The notes beneath the pieces are model-generated. The model saw only the letters and a program-made list of their open reading frames with translations, had not been told where the DNA came from and did not search any database. A program made the position numbers and the translations under genes. A stretch of 64,000 nucleotides of DNA from Geosiphon pyriformis (Eukaryota > Glomeromycota > Glomeromycetes > Archaeosporales > Geosiphonaceae). The stretch is taken from the NCBI GenBank assembly GCA_016748015.1, contig JAAOMT010000529.1, forward strand, positions 69,569-133,568, in the 5' to 3' direction. This document shows positions 22,925-33,710 of the stretch, one piece after another; positions within the stretch are counted from its first letter, which is position 1; every line of letters starts with the position of its first letter.

Positions 22925-23979
22925 TCCACTATATTAACTAATACATCTATTCTACCTGTTGATCCAAATCCCTGTATCCCTCTTGCTGTTATCCCTAATT
23001 CTTCCTTATTTCCCACTGACACTAACTAAACTATTTTAACCAGAGGCAGGAATATTGCCTGTGCTATCCTTTCATTTGGCTCTATAACATAGGTCTTTTC
23101 TGAGTTATTTTGTAGTATAGCAATGATATTTCCTACATATCCTGCATCAATTATTCTTCTTCTGATGTTTATCTTTTTTTTCGCTAAACTACTTCTCAAA
23201 GCTAGTTGAATCATTGTTGTTGCTGGAATTTTCAAGGCTATTTTGAGATCTATGCAAGTGTGCAAATGTGGTTCTAATTCAATGACATCTTTTTCTGGAT
23301 ACTTCAGATCAAATTCAGCATCAGTATTATGTGCACATTCTAGCATGATATCTTCATTATTATCACTGAACCATTTTAGTTTCAATTCTCTGGTGAGGTC
23401 AGGGATTGTGATATATTGTTCATATTTTAAATTGGAGTTTAAATCTGAGTGGAAATTGTTGTTATTGCCATATTGGACAGAGCTGGAACTGGTGTTTTTG
23501 TCATTATTGTTGTCAAAGTTTGAATCGGGATTGAACAGTGATTCCAATTCTGATGTGCAGCTGCTGATTGGTTCTTCCACTTCAGAGATTATGTAGATCA
23601 TGCATGGTGGTGGATTGTAAATGAGATCACACTCATTACAGAATTGGAAGTCACATGGAATCAAACAGTGGTCATATAATTGGGTGTTGATTTCTTCCAA
23701 GCATTGCTCTTGTTCTTCTCTCATGGGTGCTAGATTCTGATAGTGTTTGTGAAATTCTTCTGGGCTGTTTTCTAAGTCGATAAAGATGTCCAGATTGAGA
23801 ACCAAAACAATGTCTGTTGGTTCTAGAGAGTTATTTTTGATCTTCAGAATTTTGCTGGACGAAGTGCCTTCTACTTTGGTGTTGGTCATTTGCCAAATCT
23901 CATTCTCGTCATGTGGATATTTGTCTAGACAGGATATAGCTTGGTGCCATGCTGCTGTAATGGGTGTACCACAACTCAC
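22925..23979 (-). pseudogene. dUTPase domain (and Cys-rich region) of the Ty3-type element
   Basis: The open frame 23979-23026 (317 codons) has an N-terminal acidic/Asn-rich half with a Cys cluster (CLIPCDFQFCNEC, C-x3-C-x4-C-x2-C). From about residue 214 it has a trimeric-type dUTPase: motif 1 NTDAEFDL, motif 2 LRSSLAKKKI, motif 3 RRIIDAGYVGNI (with the catalytic Asp) and motif 4 ERIAQAIF. After one TAG at 23026 motif 5 follows in the same frame, ARGIQGFGSTGR. dUTPases hydrolyse dUTP and so limit uracil in DNA made by reverse transcriptase. Motifs 1 and 2 carry changes (Glu for Gly; Leu before RSS). The domain lies between protease and reverse transcriptase. Confidence 0.88.
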
Positions 23980-24198
23980 CCAGTCACTGATGAGGATTGT
24001 GTATTGGCACGAAGTGTCACATGTTCCTTCTTGACCAGAAATGTCATTCCATATTTCTTGGTCAAGTAATTGTTCGCTACAAGTGAAACATGGTTTGTTG
24101 TCCCACTTGCTTTGTCATTTTGGATAGTCATATTGTTCTCTATGACATGATTTGCAGTAATAATAGGTTCACATCCAGTGGTCTTTGTCTGATGCAAT

Positions 24199-24868
24199 TC
24201 AGGCTCCCATGGAAGAAAGTTTCTTCTTATAGTCTTTGCATTTTAGTGGGATGTATGGTGGTTGTGGCAGTGGCTCATGGACAGAGTACAAACTTGTCCA
24301 GCCACTGGTGACTTGGTGGGTGTTGGTGGTTGGTTCAGGTGACTTTTCTTCCTTTCCTTTTCCTTTTTCCTCCCAGTTTATTGTTGGCATTAGTTTGCTT
24401 TTGTTGTTGTCAGTCTAAGCATCAATGGTGGCTTCCCAAGTAGGTTTTTTTCTTTGCTTTTCTTTTCCATTATTGTTGTCATTGTCCCAGGCAAATATTG
24501 GCAGTAGTTTGTTGTAGTTGACATCTGCTCATGAGACTTAGTATGCTTCCCAAATGGGTTTCTCTTTTTCTTCTTCTAGCTTTATCAATAGTTCCTTTCT
24601 TGAAAGAACTTTGAAGTGCTCACACATAGCTGGAGTTCTAATGTGTTGGCCATTTTGGCTAAGCTGGAGTTCTTGTGTGGTCCAGTCTAAGATGGCATTG
24701 GTCTTGGACAGCCAATCATTCCCAATCAAAGCTTGGTATTGGGTGGCTTTCATGACCAATATCTTGATAGATGTAATAAGGCCACTGATTTCAAATGGAA
24801 AGTCGTCAATTTTGCTAATTGGGGTTTTGGTTGCTCTATCAGCAGTGATAATTCTTGCACTGGCAGCT
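24199..24868 (-). pseudogene. Protease C-terminal extension and acidic spacer of the Ty3-type element
   Basis: The open pieces 24759-24538 (MVMKATQYQALIGNDWLSK ... retropepsin-like C-terminal half) and 24390-24199 (Glu/Lys-rich WEEKGKGKEEKS, then KCKDYKKKLSSMGA) are separated by TAG stops in one frame. The first belongs to the aspartic protease fold. The rest is an acidic, low-complexity spacer leading to the region before the dUTPase. ORFs at 24197-23976 continue it in a damaged form. Confidence 0.65.
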
Positions 24869-25074
24869 CAGTCAACTCTGCAACCTAATTGGTCCATGAG
24901 TTGCCATGTGATGATGCTGCCAGCTGATCCACTATCTAAGATTAGCTTGATAAAATGACCATCAACTTTTGCATCAGTGTACATAGTAGTGATGGGTTTT
25001 TCCTCAAATGCGGCTCCACTGAATAATGGTGTTATTGATGGTGCTTCGAGTTCAAATAGAAAGATTGCTGCCAA
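24868..25074 (-). pseudogene. Aspartic protease (retropepsin) of the Ty3-type element
   Basis: The 68-codon open piece holds the active-site loop LILDSGSAGSIIT (DSG version of the D-S/T-G motif), preceded by TPLFSGAAFEEKPITTMYTDA and followed by LMDQLGCRVD before a stop. It cleaves the polyprotein in active relatives. The N-terminal side is cut by the solo LTR inserted at 25095. Joining the two flanks of that LTR gives a continuous reading frame (NIPPATITNN, then LLAAIF). Confidence 0.85.
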
Positions 25075-25094
25075 TAATTTATTATTGGTAATGA

Positions 25095-26077
25095 TGTTAC
25101 TGGAGGTTTTTGGTCTCTTCTTAGTTCTTATAAGTTTGTTGTAATGCTGTTAATTCATGATTATGGGAAGTGTTTGAACCTTTGATAACTGAATTTATCT
25201 TCAAATTATCTCTTATAATTTAAACTGCTGGGCTTATAAGTGGAATGGCCAATTCCATGTCAATTACTTTATATAGTTACATTGTAGTAAATGTCAACTT
25301 TTTTCCAGGAATTGCTTATCTGGGAGCTCATTAAGATGTATAGTTACTTTGCTGTAAAAGTCAACTCTTCTACAGGAATTCTTATCTGTAGGCTACTTGA
25401 ATGATTTATAATAAGAAAAGAAAGAGAATAAAAGAAATGTAAAAGAAAAAGTAAAACTGATAATTTATGGAGTCGTTTCAGATCCAGACCTGGAAGTGCT
25501 TTAACAGTCTACTGAAATTGGTAGCTAATCAATTTCAAACTGTTAGTAAGAATTGGTTAATTTCAAGGGAAATAATTAAGAATTTGGCTTTTTAAATTTA
25601 TTTGATATTTATTTTGTTTTTGTGTGTAAAGAATGATTCTAATTCTTAAATCTGAAATAAGATACATTTTCTCAAAAAAAGAAGCTCTTCTTTTATACAA
25701 CTTGTTATAACACTATTCTATGAACTTGAACTTTGCTCTTTTCTACAATTTTGCTGAACTAAAGATACATTTTGGCAAACTACAAGTTATTTCTGCGAAC
25801 TATTAAATATTTCAGTAAACTATCAATTATTTTGGCAAATTTCTCCAAATTTCAGCAAACTTTTGAATGTTACATATTTTGGGGTATTGCATGATTGATT
25901 ATTGCACTTAGGTTATATTTGTGGTATGTACAAATTGGGTTATTAATTAAATGATAATTTCGGATATTTTGCTAATGTAATAAGTAATAATTTGAAATGA
26001 TAATATATGCTAATTAATGATAAGATTTATAAGGGTAATTTTATGCTAAACAATATCTCTAATTTTGTCTGGTAACA
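25095..26077 (+). mobile_element. Solo LTR of a second family (LTR-B), copy 1
   Basis: 983 bp, starting TGTTACTGGAGG and ending CTGGTAACA, inserted in the Ty3-type element. The flanking 4 bp are ATGA (25091-25094) and ATGG (26078-26081), a target duplication with one transition. The sequence matches 60456-61432 throughout (for example AACTGCTGGGCTTATAAGTG). No internal element sequence is left, so it is a recombination product. Confidence 0.88.
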
Positions 26078-26081
26078 ATGG

Positions 26082-28262
26082 TTGCTGGTGGAATATTGTT
26101 GGTAAGTGTTGTTGGTGGTTGATTTGATTCTGAGTTGTTGAAGATGGCGTCTTTTGGGATAACCAGGAGACTTAAATAGTTCTGGGAATTCAGGTTCTAG
26201 GTGTGACTGGTGCCCGAATTCCAAGATCATGACCCTAATGGTGGGGTTGATAAGCTGGGGATCAGTTGGTAGACAACCATTGCTGATTTCCAGTTTTGGG
26301 TGACTCTTGATCTGGGGTTTCCTAATGTTATCTAAGCGAGGTTTGATAGTGATGTTTGTACTGCAGTTGGTTGATATATTATTTGTGGCTGCAGCTAATA
26401 CATTGTTTGTGGCTACAGTTGATAAATGGCTGGTGGTTGATAGACTGGAGTTTGATATATTGACGGTTGATATATTGGCTGTTGCATCATTGGTAGATAA
26501 GAGTGTTGACTTTAATTTTGTTGATATCTCGGAGTTTGAAACTGGCGATCGGGATTTCTATATTGATTTCCTGATCATTGGTTATTTAAATGGGTATGGT
26601 AGTCAATTTGTAGGTGTTTTTGTCTTCCACAATAGTGGCACACATGTGTTTTTTGTTGCCACTGTGGATTGGTTGATGAGAATGGACACAACTAATTCTA
26701 GAAACAATTGGCATTTTCCTGATTATTGCATCATTGTGGAGGTTGATAAATTGTCTAATTGTCAGCTAAGTATTTCTTGATTTTCTGGTTGATAGAATTA
26801 CTGATTTGCTTCAATTTGGAATCCAAATCAGATGATTCATTCATCACTAGATTTACAGCTTGGGTGTGATTGGCTTCTAGCTCAGCTGCTTCAAAATCTC
26901 TAGTTTGAGTGACTGTGATAAGGAGGTCAACTGGATGCATTGGGCATACTCATTGAAGAATGCTGCTGCATAGTCTTCTAATGAACTGGTTCAAGATCTG
27001 TGATGCTGTAAAGTAATCAGCTTGGATTGCTTGAATATGGTGCAGATTTCTATAGAAACATCCCAAATAAGTGGTGACTGCTTCTGTGTCTCCTTGTTTG
27101 ATGGTGGTGAATGTGTTGGTCAAGTGATTGATACTATTGTTATTACTAAAGTATCTCAAGAATTCTGTTTTAAACTCATTGAAGGTTTGTAGTTTGGTGA
27201 CTAGGCTTTGATACCATGAGTTGGCGGTATTTTTGAGAAAATAGGAGATCACTTGAAGGGCTCTACTGTTGTTCCATTTGTTGACCACTATGGCTTTTCA
27301 ACATTGTTGAGCCATATTTGGGCGTCATTCTCTTTGTCAGTAAAATTGTCAAGTTTTGCAATTGGTGTGTAGGCCATTGGATCTAAGTTGGGTTGTTGTG
27401 GTGGTAGTTGAAGTGGTTGTTGTTGCACAGATTGTTGGGGTAATAGTTGAAGTGGCTGCTATATGAGTTTAGCTATTGGATTAATTAGTGGTTGATCAAT
27501 AATAATTATCAGTGGTAAGTTTGGTTGATCAATTAGATTGGAGTTTCAATTATCCTAAGTTGGCAATGTCTGAATATTCAGAGTTTCGATTTCTGGATTT
27601 TTTGGATTTAAATTTTTTTGGATTTGAAGATTCGGGGTTCCAAATTTCGGGTTTTCAACAATCGGGTTCTGATAAGTGAATTCTTGATCTTCAGCTTTTT
27701 CTTCTTCCTTTGTTTACTTTGGAATGGGAATTGTCCAAATGTTGATGTCATGTTTGATGTGGCTGCGTCAGTAGATGTAATATTAATGGTGCTTCCAGAT
27801 GTATAGTGATATAATAGATTAGTTAGAGACTCAACTTTTGTTTTCTTTCAAGTAGGTGGTTGTATTTTTTTGGGTGTTACTGCTGGTGTTTGCAGTTTTC
27901 TTTTGCCTTTGTTTGTGTAAGTAATGGGGTATTTTTGCTGTGTGTAGTGTTCAATTTCTTTGTTGATTTCCATAATAATAGAGGCAAAATTGTGATTTGT
28001 TGGCAGGTTAGTATTTTGAATTAATTCACTATAAAAGGCCTCTCTTGCCAATTCAATATTTACTGGTGTTCTTAACAGATGGGCAATTCTTTTGTTGACA
28101 TAGAAATGAAAGGTAATTTTACTGATATGTGGTTGTGATTTAATTCCAAATGTTGACAGTAGTGTTGAAATAAGAATTTTGCGAATCCTAAATAGTTTGC
28201 TTCTATGTTTTCTGATTCTGCCACTTTTAGATTTGTGTTGGTGCTGGTTCTCTGTAGGATTA
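26082..28262 (-). pseudogene. Gag region of the Ty3-type element
   Basis: On the minus strand, 28250-27848 encodes a basic then helical N-terminal part (REAFYSELIQNTNLPTNH, IMEINKEIEHYTQQ). Then there is a Thr/Ser/Gln-rich spacer (27840-27300) with many stops and frame changes. The segment 27288-26950 is a retrotransposon gag-type capsid segment (ANSWYQSLVTKLQTFNEFK, ITKxGDTEAV-like spacing), continuing at 26940-26755. A damaged tail with a CxxC-like remnant follows to 26082, where the solo LTR begins. Capsid proteins package the element RNA. The open frame that begins at 28282 overlaps the primer-binding site, so its true start must be further in. Confidence 0.7.
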
Positions 28263-28264
28263 TA

Positions 28265-28281
28265 TCTCACAAGGAGCACCA
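28265..28281 (-). other. Primer-binding-like site next to the 5' LTR
   Basis: Two bases inside the LTR end the minus strand reads TGGTGCTCCTTGTGAGA. The TGG start is complementary to a tRNA CCA end, which fits a tRNA-primed element. The tRNA identity cannot be decided from memory. Confidence 0.65.
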
Positions 28282-28283
28282 AA

Positions 28284-29155
28284 TGTTACAGGTGACTATT
28301 TCTGGTGTTGAATTAAATAACAAACCTGTAACTTGGTGCTCAAATCTAGTTGTAGTTGATAGTAATCTGAAGGTTTGTGTCTAAAAAGTTTGTATCCGAA
28401 GGGTTTGGTTGAGTTCTTTGTATAGTGAACAGAGATTCAATGGTAATAGTTTTATCCATAGCTTCCCGAAACCACAGTTTCATCAATTTTTTTCTCAGCT
28501 TGATGGCCAGTATTCCTCCTGGTAAGCTATCCTCAATCGAGTGTTCCACTCTTATTTCTGGGTCTTTTACCAGTTACGTTTATCTTGACATCAGTACTCT
28601 GTGTGTTAATTCTTAATAGAGTTAATAAACAACAATAAAATCAAAGCAAGAAATAAAGAAAAAAAAAGAAAATAAAAAAAGAAAAGAAATAAGCCAAGAC
28701 AATTTGCAAGTTAGAATTCCATTAATAGTCATAATTAAGAGCTATTGTTCCAGTATGGTTAAGTATTAATTACTATCAACATGAAGTGTTGATAGTAACA
28801 GCAGGTTTGAAATAACAAACAGTTATTTATTTGTGATTTTTGAAAATTGTCTAGATGAAATCTAAACTGAGAGGTTTGTCTTTTTAGTTTCTAATCCTAC
28901 TGCTATATATACATAATTGAGATTTCTCAATTCCTCAATTCTTCACAACAGGAATTCTGAGATTCCTGGAATCTTGTAATTCCTTTGAAAGGAATCTTGG
29001 AATTCTGGAATTCTGCGATTCCTTGTGAGAATTCTGTAATTCCTCAAATCCTGCAATTCCTAAAAGAAATTCTGGAATTCCACATTTTACTACATCTACT
29101 TTTGATTGGTTAATAACTATGTTAATATATATTTCCTATATTTTTATGAGTAACA
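28284..29155 (-). repeat. 5' LTR of the Ty3-type element
   Basis: 872 bp from TGTTACAG to GAGTAACA, paired with 18108-18979. It is followed by the GCAT target duplicate at 29156-29159. A 67-codon open frame inside it on the minus strand (28549-28346) has no known domain and is not called as a gene. Confidence 0.9.
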
Positions 29156-29159
29156 GCAT
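29156..29159. repeat. Target site duplication GCAT, right copy
   Basis: GCAT directly follows GTAACA of the right LTR and pairs with 18104-18107. Confidence 0.85.
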
Positions 29160-32100
29160 GGTTAAGACAATTGATTATGTGCTTATTTCTTCAAACTTGG
29201 TCAATGCAGTGATAAGTCATGGTGTGTTTGGAGTTGAAGATTATTTTGATACTGATTATCAAGTAGTCTCAGTGTTAGTGGGTTTGGGTGGTCTGCTTGA
29301 TGTTTGATTAAATTCTATTCACAAGCAGGCAAATAAAGATTGTTGGAAGTATGATTGTAAAGGTACAAGTGCTATTAAGTAGGCCAAGTTTAAGGATGAT
29401 ACAGCAACGAATTCAGCTATGTTTCATGATAAGTTTCTTGCAGCCAAAATGCACTTGGATTTGGATGTGATGTGGGCTGTTTTCTGTAAAGTATTGTATC
29501 TGTCAGCTGAGGCAGTTTTTAAAAAGAAATGGTTCAAAGACTATAATCATGTTTTTGTTAGGAAGTCATCCAAGTTTCACAAGCTGGAGCTCTTAGTGTT
29601 GAAGCTAATTAAAGCATCTTGCTTGGATTTTTTTGGAAAATTTACATTCTTACTTGATAAGTGAGAAAGTTTGGATTCAGTTAATGTGTCTGTGGTAAAA
29701 TCTCTTTTTTTGTCAGGTTCTTCCTTTAATGCCATTTGGTTAGTTTTGTCCAAGGTTAGAAAGTCATATTGCTCTTCCAAAATGTTGGAAGCAGTAAATA
29801 TTAAGGAATCTAGAATCAGATTAGCAATAGATAAGAGGATAGAAAATTTCGAATTGAACAAAAGTCATACTATTAAGAGTGTACTAGAACATCTCTTTTG
29901 CAAAGTGACTTTAGACCATTTGGTCATGAATAATGAATTGGTTTTGGAACCTGATCTTGTTAGAACTAAAGTGGATGTAATTATTGAAGGATAGACTAAG
30001 AAGTGTGACATGGTTTCTGGTGTCCTTGATGTGTGGCGTTGCCAATATCAGCCTTTGAAATATGTTTTTGATGAAGTTTTCTCTGGCATGATGTGCTCAA
30101 TTGACTTTGATGAGATGTCTGATGTCATTTCAAATCTGCCTGATGAGAAAGCAGCTGGTCTCTCTAGTATATCAAATGAATTATAGAAGCATTGTGACAG
30201 ATCAGTTTTGGATATGCTGTTGGTTTTTTTAAATTCTTGCTTGAACTGTGAATCTGTTCCTGGAGCTTGGAAGGAGGCCTGGATGTCGATGATCCCCAAA
30301 CCATATAAGTGGGAAAGCGTTTTCACAAACATCCATCTTATTGTATTAATTAAAACGGCTTGTAAAATTCTTTCCAAAATTTTTTTGAACAGGATTTCTT
30401 TTGCATGCAGTAGATTTGATGTTCTTAGAGAGGATAATTTTTCTGTTTTAAAAGATATGACCACATAGTCTCTTATTTTCACTATTAAATCAGTTGTTAA
30501 GGGTGCTTTGAAAAAGAACTGTGAACTGTAGTTGGTCTTACAGGACATGCAAAAAACTTATGATTCTGTTGGCTGGGAGCATCTGAGAGTAAGTTTAGTT
30601 AGAATAAAGATGTGTAACAGATTTATTCGGTTTTTTGGTGGTATCTACAATGGTTGGGTCAACAGAGTTATAACAAATTTTGGGCTAACCAATGGGTATC
30701 AGATGCATGATGATTTAGACCAAAGTAAGGTGTTTTCGCCTCTTTTTTAACACATATTTTATGATCCTTTTTTGTGTAAGGTCAAAAGACAAGAAAGTGT
30801 GTGTGGATACAGATTGGATTCTTACTTTGTGACCAGGACTAGTTGCTCTGAATCTCGAGCTGATTTGACTTTTTTTCTTGCTGCTGGTGCCTTTGTTGAT
30901 GACACAATTTGGGTTGGTAGCAGCCAGGCCACTATGCAATATATTCTCAATGTAGCTAGCAAATTTTTTTGGATCAATAATATTTTGATCAATAATAATA
31001 AAACGGTGGCCATTCCCATTAATTGTAGAGTTTCTGACCCTTGTTTGCTGATCAGTGGTTTGTCTATTTCAATAGCCAAGAAGAGGAAACCTCATCAGTA
31101 CCTGGGAATTTTTTTATCTACTGAGGGTTTGTCAAAGCCTAGCTTAGCTAGGGCTCAATTGGATGTCCAGTTTTTCACCAATTTTGTGCTGAAAAAAACT
31201 ATCTCTGACAAGCAGTTTTCATATTTGGTGTCAGTGGTTTTTCATCTTATTGTTGCTTATAAGACTCAGTTCAGTTTTGCTTCTCTCAATATGTGTGTGA
31301 AGTGGGACACTATGATTTGCAAGGGTTTAAAATTCAAATCTGGCTTGCTGTTCAACTTTCTCAATTATGCAATTCACCACTCTTTTCTGTATGATTTGAA
31401 ATCTTTTGAGCAGGTTCAGGCTGAAAACAAGTCAACTTCTGTTGTCAGTTTTGCCAATTCTGTTGGTATCCTAGGCCATTTGTTTGTGCATAAATTACAT
31501 GACTTGCAAGTCCTCAGCTGGCGCCCTTGTCACCCCTTGCTTTACCTTACTCATATTAATATCAATCTTTTGGATAATTTTTTGGCTGGCATAGTTCGGA
31601 TTTTTTTGGAGTGCGACCTATTCCTGAGCAGTCTTGTGACTAATGCTTTTTGTTTTCGAAATGGAACTCCTATGTCTGATGTTCTTGGTGAACTCATCTT
31701 TCATTAATATGTTTTTTCACTTCGGCATTATGGAATTGCCTTTGTTGAACAGCTTCGCAATCGTGCTGGTTCTGTTTTCAAATGGAAAACTTTCAAGTGG
31801 TAGAAGAGATTGGATCCTCAGGACCCAATTCCTCATTGGTTTGATGTTTTTGTTCACTTTCTGAATAATTTTGGGTCATCTTCTGTTTGTAATCTTCTGT
31901 TGCTGGAAGTTGGTTTGCCTAGTGTTCTTAAGTTTTGTGAATTTGAAGTTGTGTATAGTCATTTGTTGAAGGTTGATTCTGATCATCTTTTTTTGTTTAT
32001 GGATGGTTTTCTGAATGGGCTAGATACTCTTGGTATAAAAGCTGGTGCTGTGGTTTTTTTTGAAGACATTAATTTGAATTTGGGTGTAGAAGTGTCTGAA

Positions 32101-33276
32101 TTGGTCTCTTCTACTATGACGGAGTTACAGGCCATAGCTCTGGTTCTCGAGTGTGTTCCTTCTTCTTGCTTGATCAATTTGTTCTTGAACAGCCAGACTG
32201 CTTTGGATGTGTGCAAATCTGAATTAAGATTAATTCGTCCAGATTTCAGGAATCAGTGTTGGATTGAGTGTTGCCACATTGCTAATGTTATTCATCAGAA
32301 AAATTTGGATGTTAATTGGGTTAAAGTTAGAGGTCACTCTGGTGTGTTAGGCAATGAACAGGCTGATGCTTTCACTGGAGCTGCTGCATTATCTAATGTG
32401 CATCTTTTTCACATAATCAATGAACATTTTTTTAGGGCTGGTGGTGCTCCAGTGTCCAGTAATGCTAGACATTTTATTCATGGTGTCTTCCAATCAATTC
32501 ACCGTGCATACTGGGAGGTTGGTTCTAATTCCTGGGTCTTGGTAAATAGTCTGCATGCTAATGTTGATTGGTTCAGGTCTTTTTTAGTGTGGCATCTGAA
32601 TTTGCATTTGGCTGCTGGTTTCATCAGTACTCATACTGCTGGCCTTTGGATGTATTTTATGAAAACATTGCATCATCATCTTCCGGTTGCTGTGCATAAG
32701 CGTCTTTATAATAGGGGTTATTTCAGTGTGATATGTTTATTTTGTAGTGACGTTGAGATTTCAGACCATGTGTTTTTATGCCCATTTGATGTTGCTGGTC
32801 ACACTCGATTGGTCGAAGTTCATGTATCTGTTTGGGAGGTGCATTCGGGGTTGTTTCGCTCCTCTTTGTGTGTTTTGTGACTACTTTCTGATTGTATCTC
32901 TAATGTTGTTATTGGTGTGGCTCTGTGTAAGGGCTTTGTTTTCAATAAGTGGTATCGTGAATCTGTTGCTGTTTTTAAAGACTTTAAAATTGCAATCCAG
33001 AATATTGTGGCCTTTGTGTGTGAGTTTTGTCTTGTATTTCATAATGATATTTGGCTGGTGCATGCTAAACACTGGGCTGTTATGGAAAAGAATGGCATAA
33101 TTCTGCATAATGGTTCTGTTCCTATCTCAGTCTCTGGTTTTTTTTCAGTGCTCTCAGCCAATGTGGTTAGGTTGTTGGGTATTGCAGATGTATTTGGTGT
33201 GGGTTTTGGGTTTCATAAGTCTTGTTTATTCTTTGCAGGTATCAGTGATGTGGTTTCAGTACATATAAGTACCTAG
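29160..33276 (+). pseudogene. LINE ORF2, 3' part: reverse transcriptase and RNase H
   Basis: A single frame runs from 29160 to the TAG at 33274 with about a dozen in-frame stops and no frameshift seen. Landmarks are the end of the endonuclease (KTIDYVLISSNLV) and reverse-transcriptase motif A, LQDMQKTYDSVGWEHL (30538 on). Then come the motif B region GLDQ-KVFSPLF (30710-30748), motif C AGAFVDDTIWVGSS (about 30885-30926) and NNKTVAIPIN. RNase H has LFMDGFLNG (first Asp, about 31990), TELQAIALVLE, LNSQTALD (Asn where Asp is usual) and GNEQADAF (about 32350). A C-terminal CxxC region follows (about 32730-32790). The protein would copy the LINE RNA at a nicked target. Several stops replace codons expected to be TGG (Trp). 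Confidence 0.9.
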
Positions 33277-33467
33277 TGTTGTCCTGACTAGCTCGAGTGG
33301 CTGGTCACGTGTAAGAAATGCATGATTCACACCTAGTTTAGATTACTTGTATGATGTATTGTACTAGGCAGTGTTTGGACCTCACTTATTAAATAAATAA
33401 ATAAATAAAATATATATATGTAAGTTGTTAGTAGCAATAATATATTTATTAAAAAAATTAGAATTGT

Positions 33468-33710
33468 TTAAAATATTAATATAATAACCAATTTTATGTA
33501 AAAAATATAAGCAATCTTGTCAAACAGAAAAATATTGTCAAATAACTTAAGACAAATTGAATATCGATGATACCATCCGTAACTCATTGTGAATCCTTTT
33601 AAAGGTTTATGAACACCATTTTGATTTAGAGTTTTAAGTAATGATTTCTTCAATGGAAGATCTGAATGAGATATGATTATAATTAATTTTAATAAGGGAA
33701 TATTAAATTC
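33468..33710 (-). other. Short ORF pointing away from the intact kinase, unknown product
   Basis: The open frame 33653-33468 (61 codons, KKSLLKTLNQNGVHKPLKGF ... FDKIAYIFY) can be extended upstream in frame to about 33710. A damaged paralogue lies at 9890-10075, in the same divergent position upstream of kinase copy 1. Similarity at protein level between the two (SLLKTLNQNGVHKPLKGF versus SLLKTLIQIGGHKSLKRF) suggests a former exon. I do not recognise the family. Confidence 0.45.

Larger units (their letters stand above)
18108..29155 (-). mobile_element. Ty3-type LTR retrotransposon with dUTPase domain
   Basis: An 11,048-bp element on the minus strand, inserted into LINE ORF2. The two LTRs are 872 bp each, bounded by TGTTAY...GTAACA, with a 4-bp GCAT target duplication. 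Order on the minus strand: LTR, primer-binding-like site, gag, protease, dUTPase, reverse transcriptase, RNase H, integrase, an unassigned ORF, purine tract, LTR. The order RT-RNase H-integrase puts it in the Ty3 (Metaviridae-like) group. Every coding part carries stops or frameshifts and a 983-bp foreign solo LTR splits gag from protease, so it is inactive. Confidence 0.92.
14349..33412 (+). mobile_element. Non-LTR retrotransposon (LINE), split by a Ty3-type element
   Basis: The 5' end is placed near 14349, where pyrimidine-rich unique sequence (CTTCTTTCTCTC) follows A/T low-complexity DNA. The 3' end is a short AAATA-type tail at about 33389-33412 after a roughly 110-bp 3' UTR. Two ORFs are in the usual order: ORF1 with an RRM-like segment and a CCHC zinc knuckle; ORF2 with APE-type endonuclease, reverse transcriptase and RNase H. 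Removing the Ty3-type insertion (18108-29155 plus one target duplicate) restores one continuous ORF2 frame. Many in-frame stops make it inactive. A piece of ORF1 is duplicated beside an adapter sequence, so the true element is shorter than drawn. Confidence 0.9.

Noticed and set aside
23243-23596. Plus-strand open frame of 117 codons
   Set aside because: Antisense of the dUTPase region; no domain of its own. Other plus-strand frames between 19.2 and 28.3 kb (for example 24554-24958, 26307-26780) are likewise antisense to the Ty3-type element.
28346-28549. 67-codon frame inside the right LTR (minus strand)
   Set aside because: LTRs rarely code and the frame is not intact in the left LTR.
30048-30548. 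Minus-strand open frame of 166 codons
   Set aside because: Antisense of LINE reverse transcriptase.
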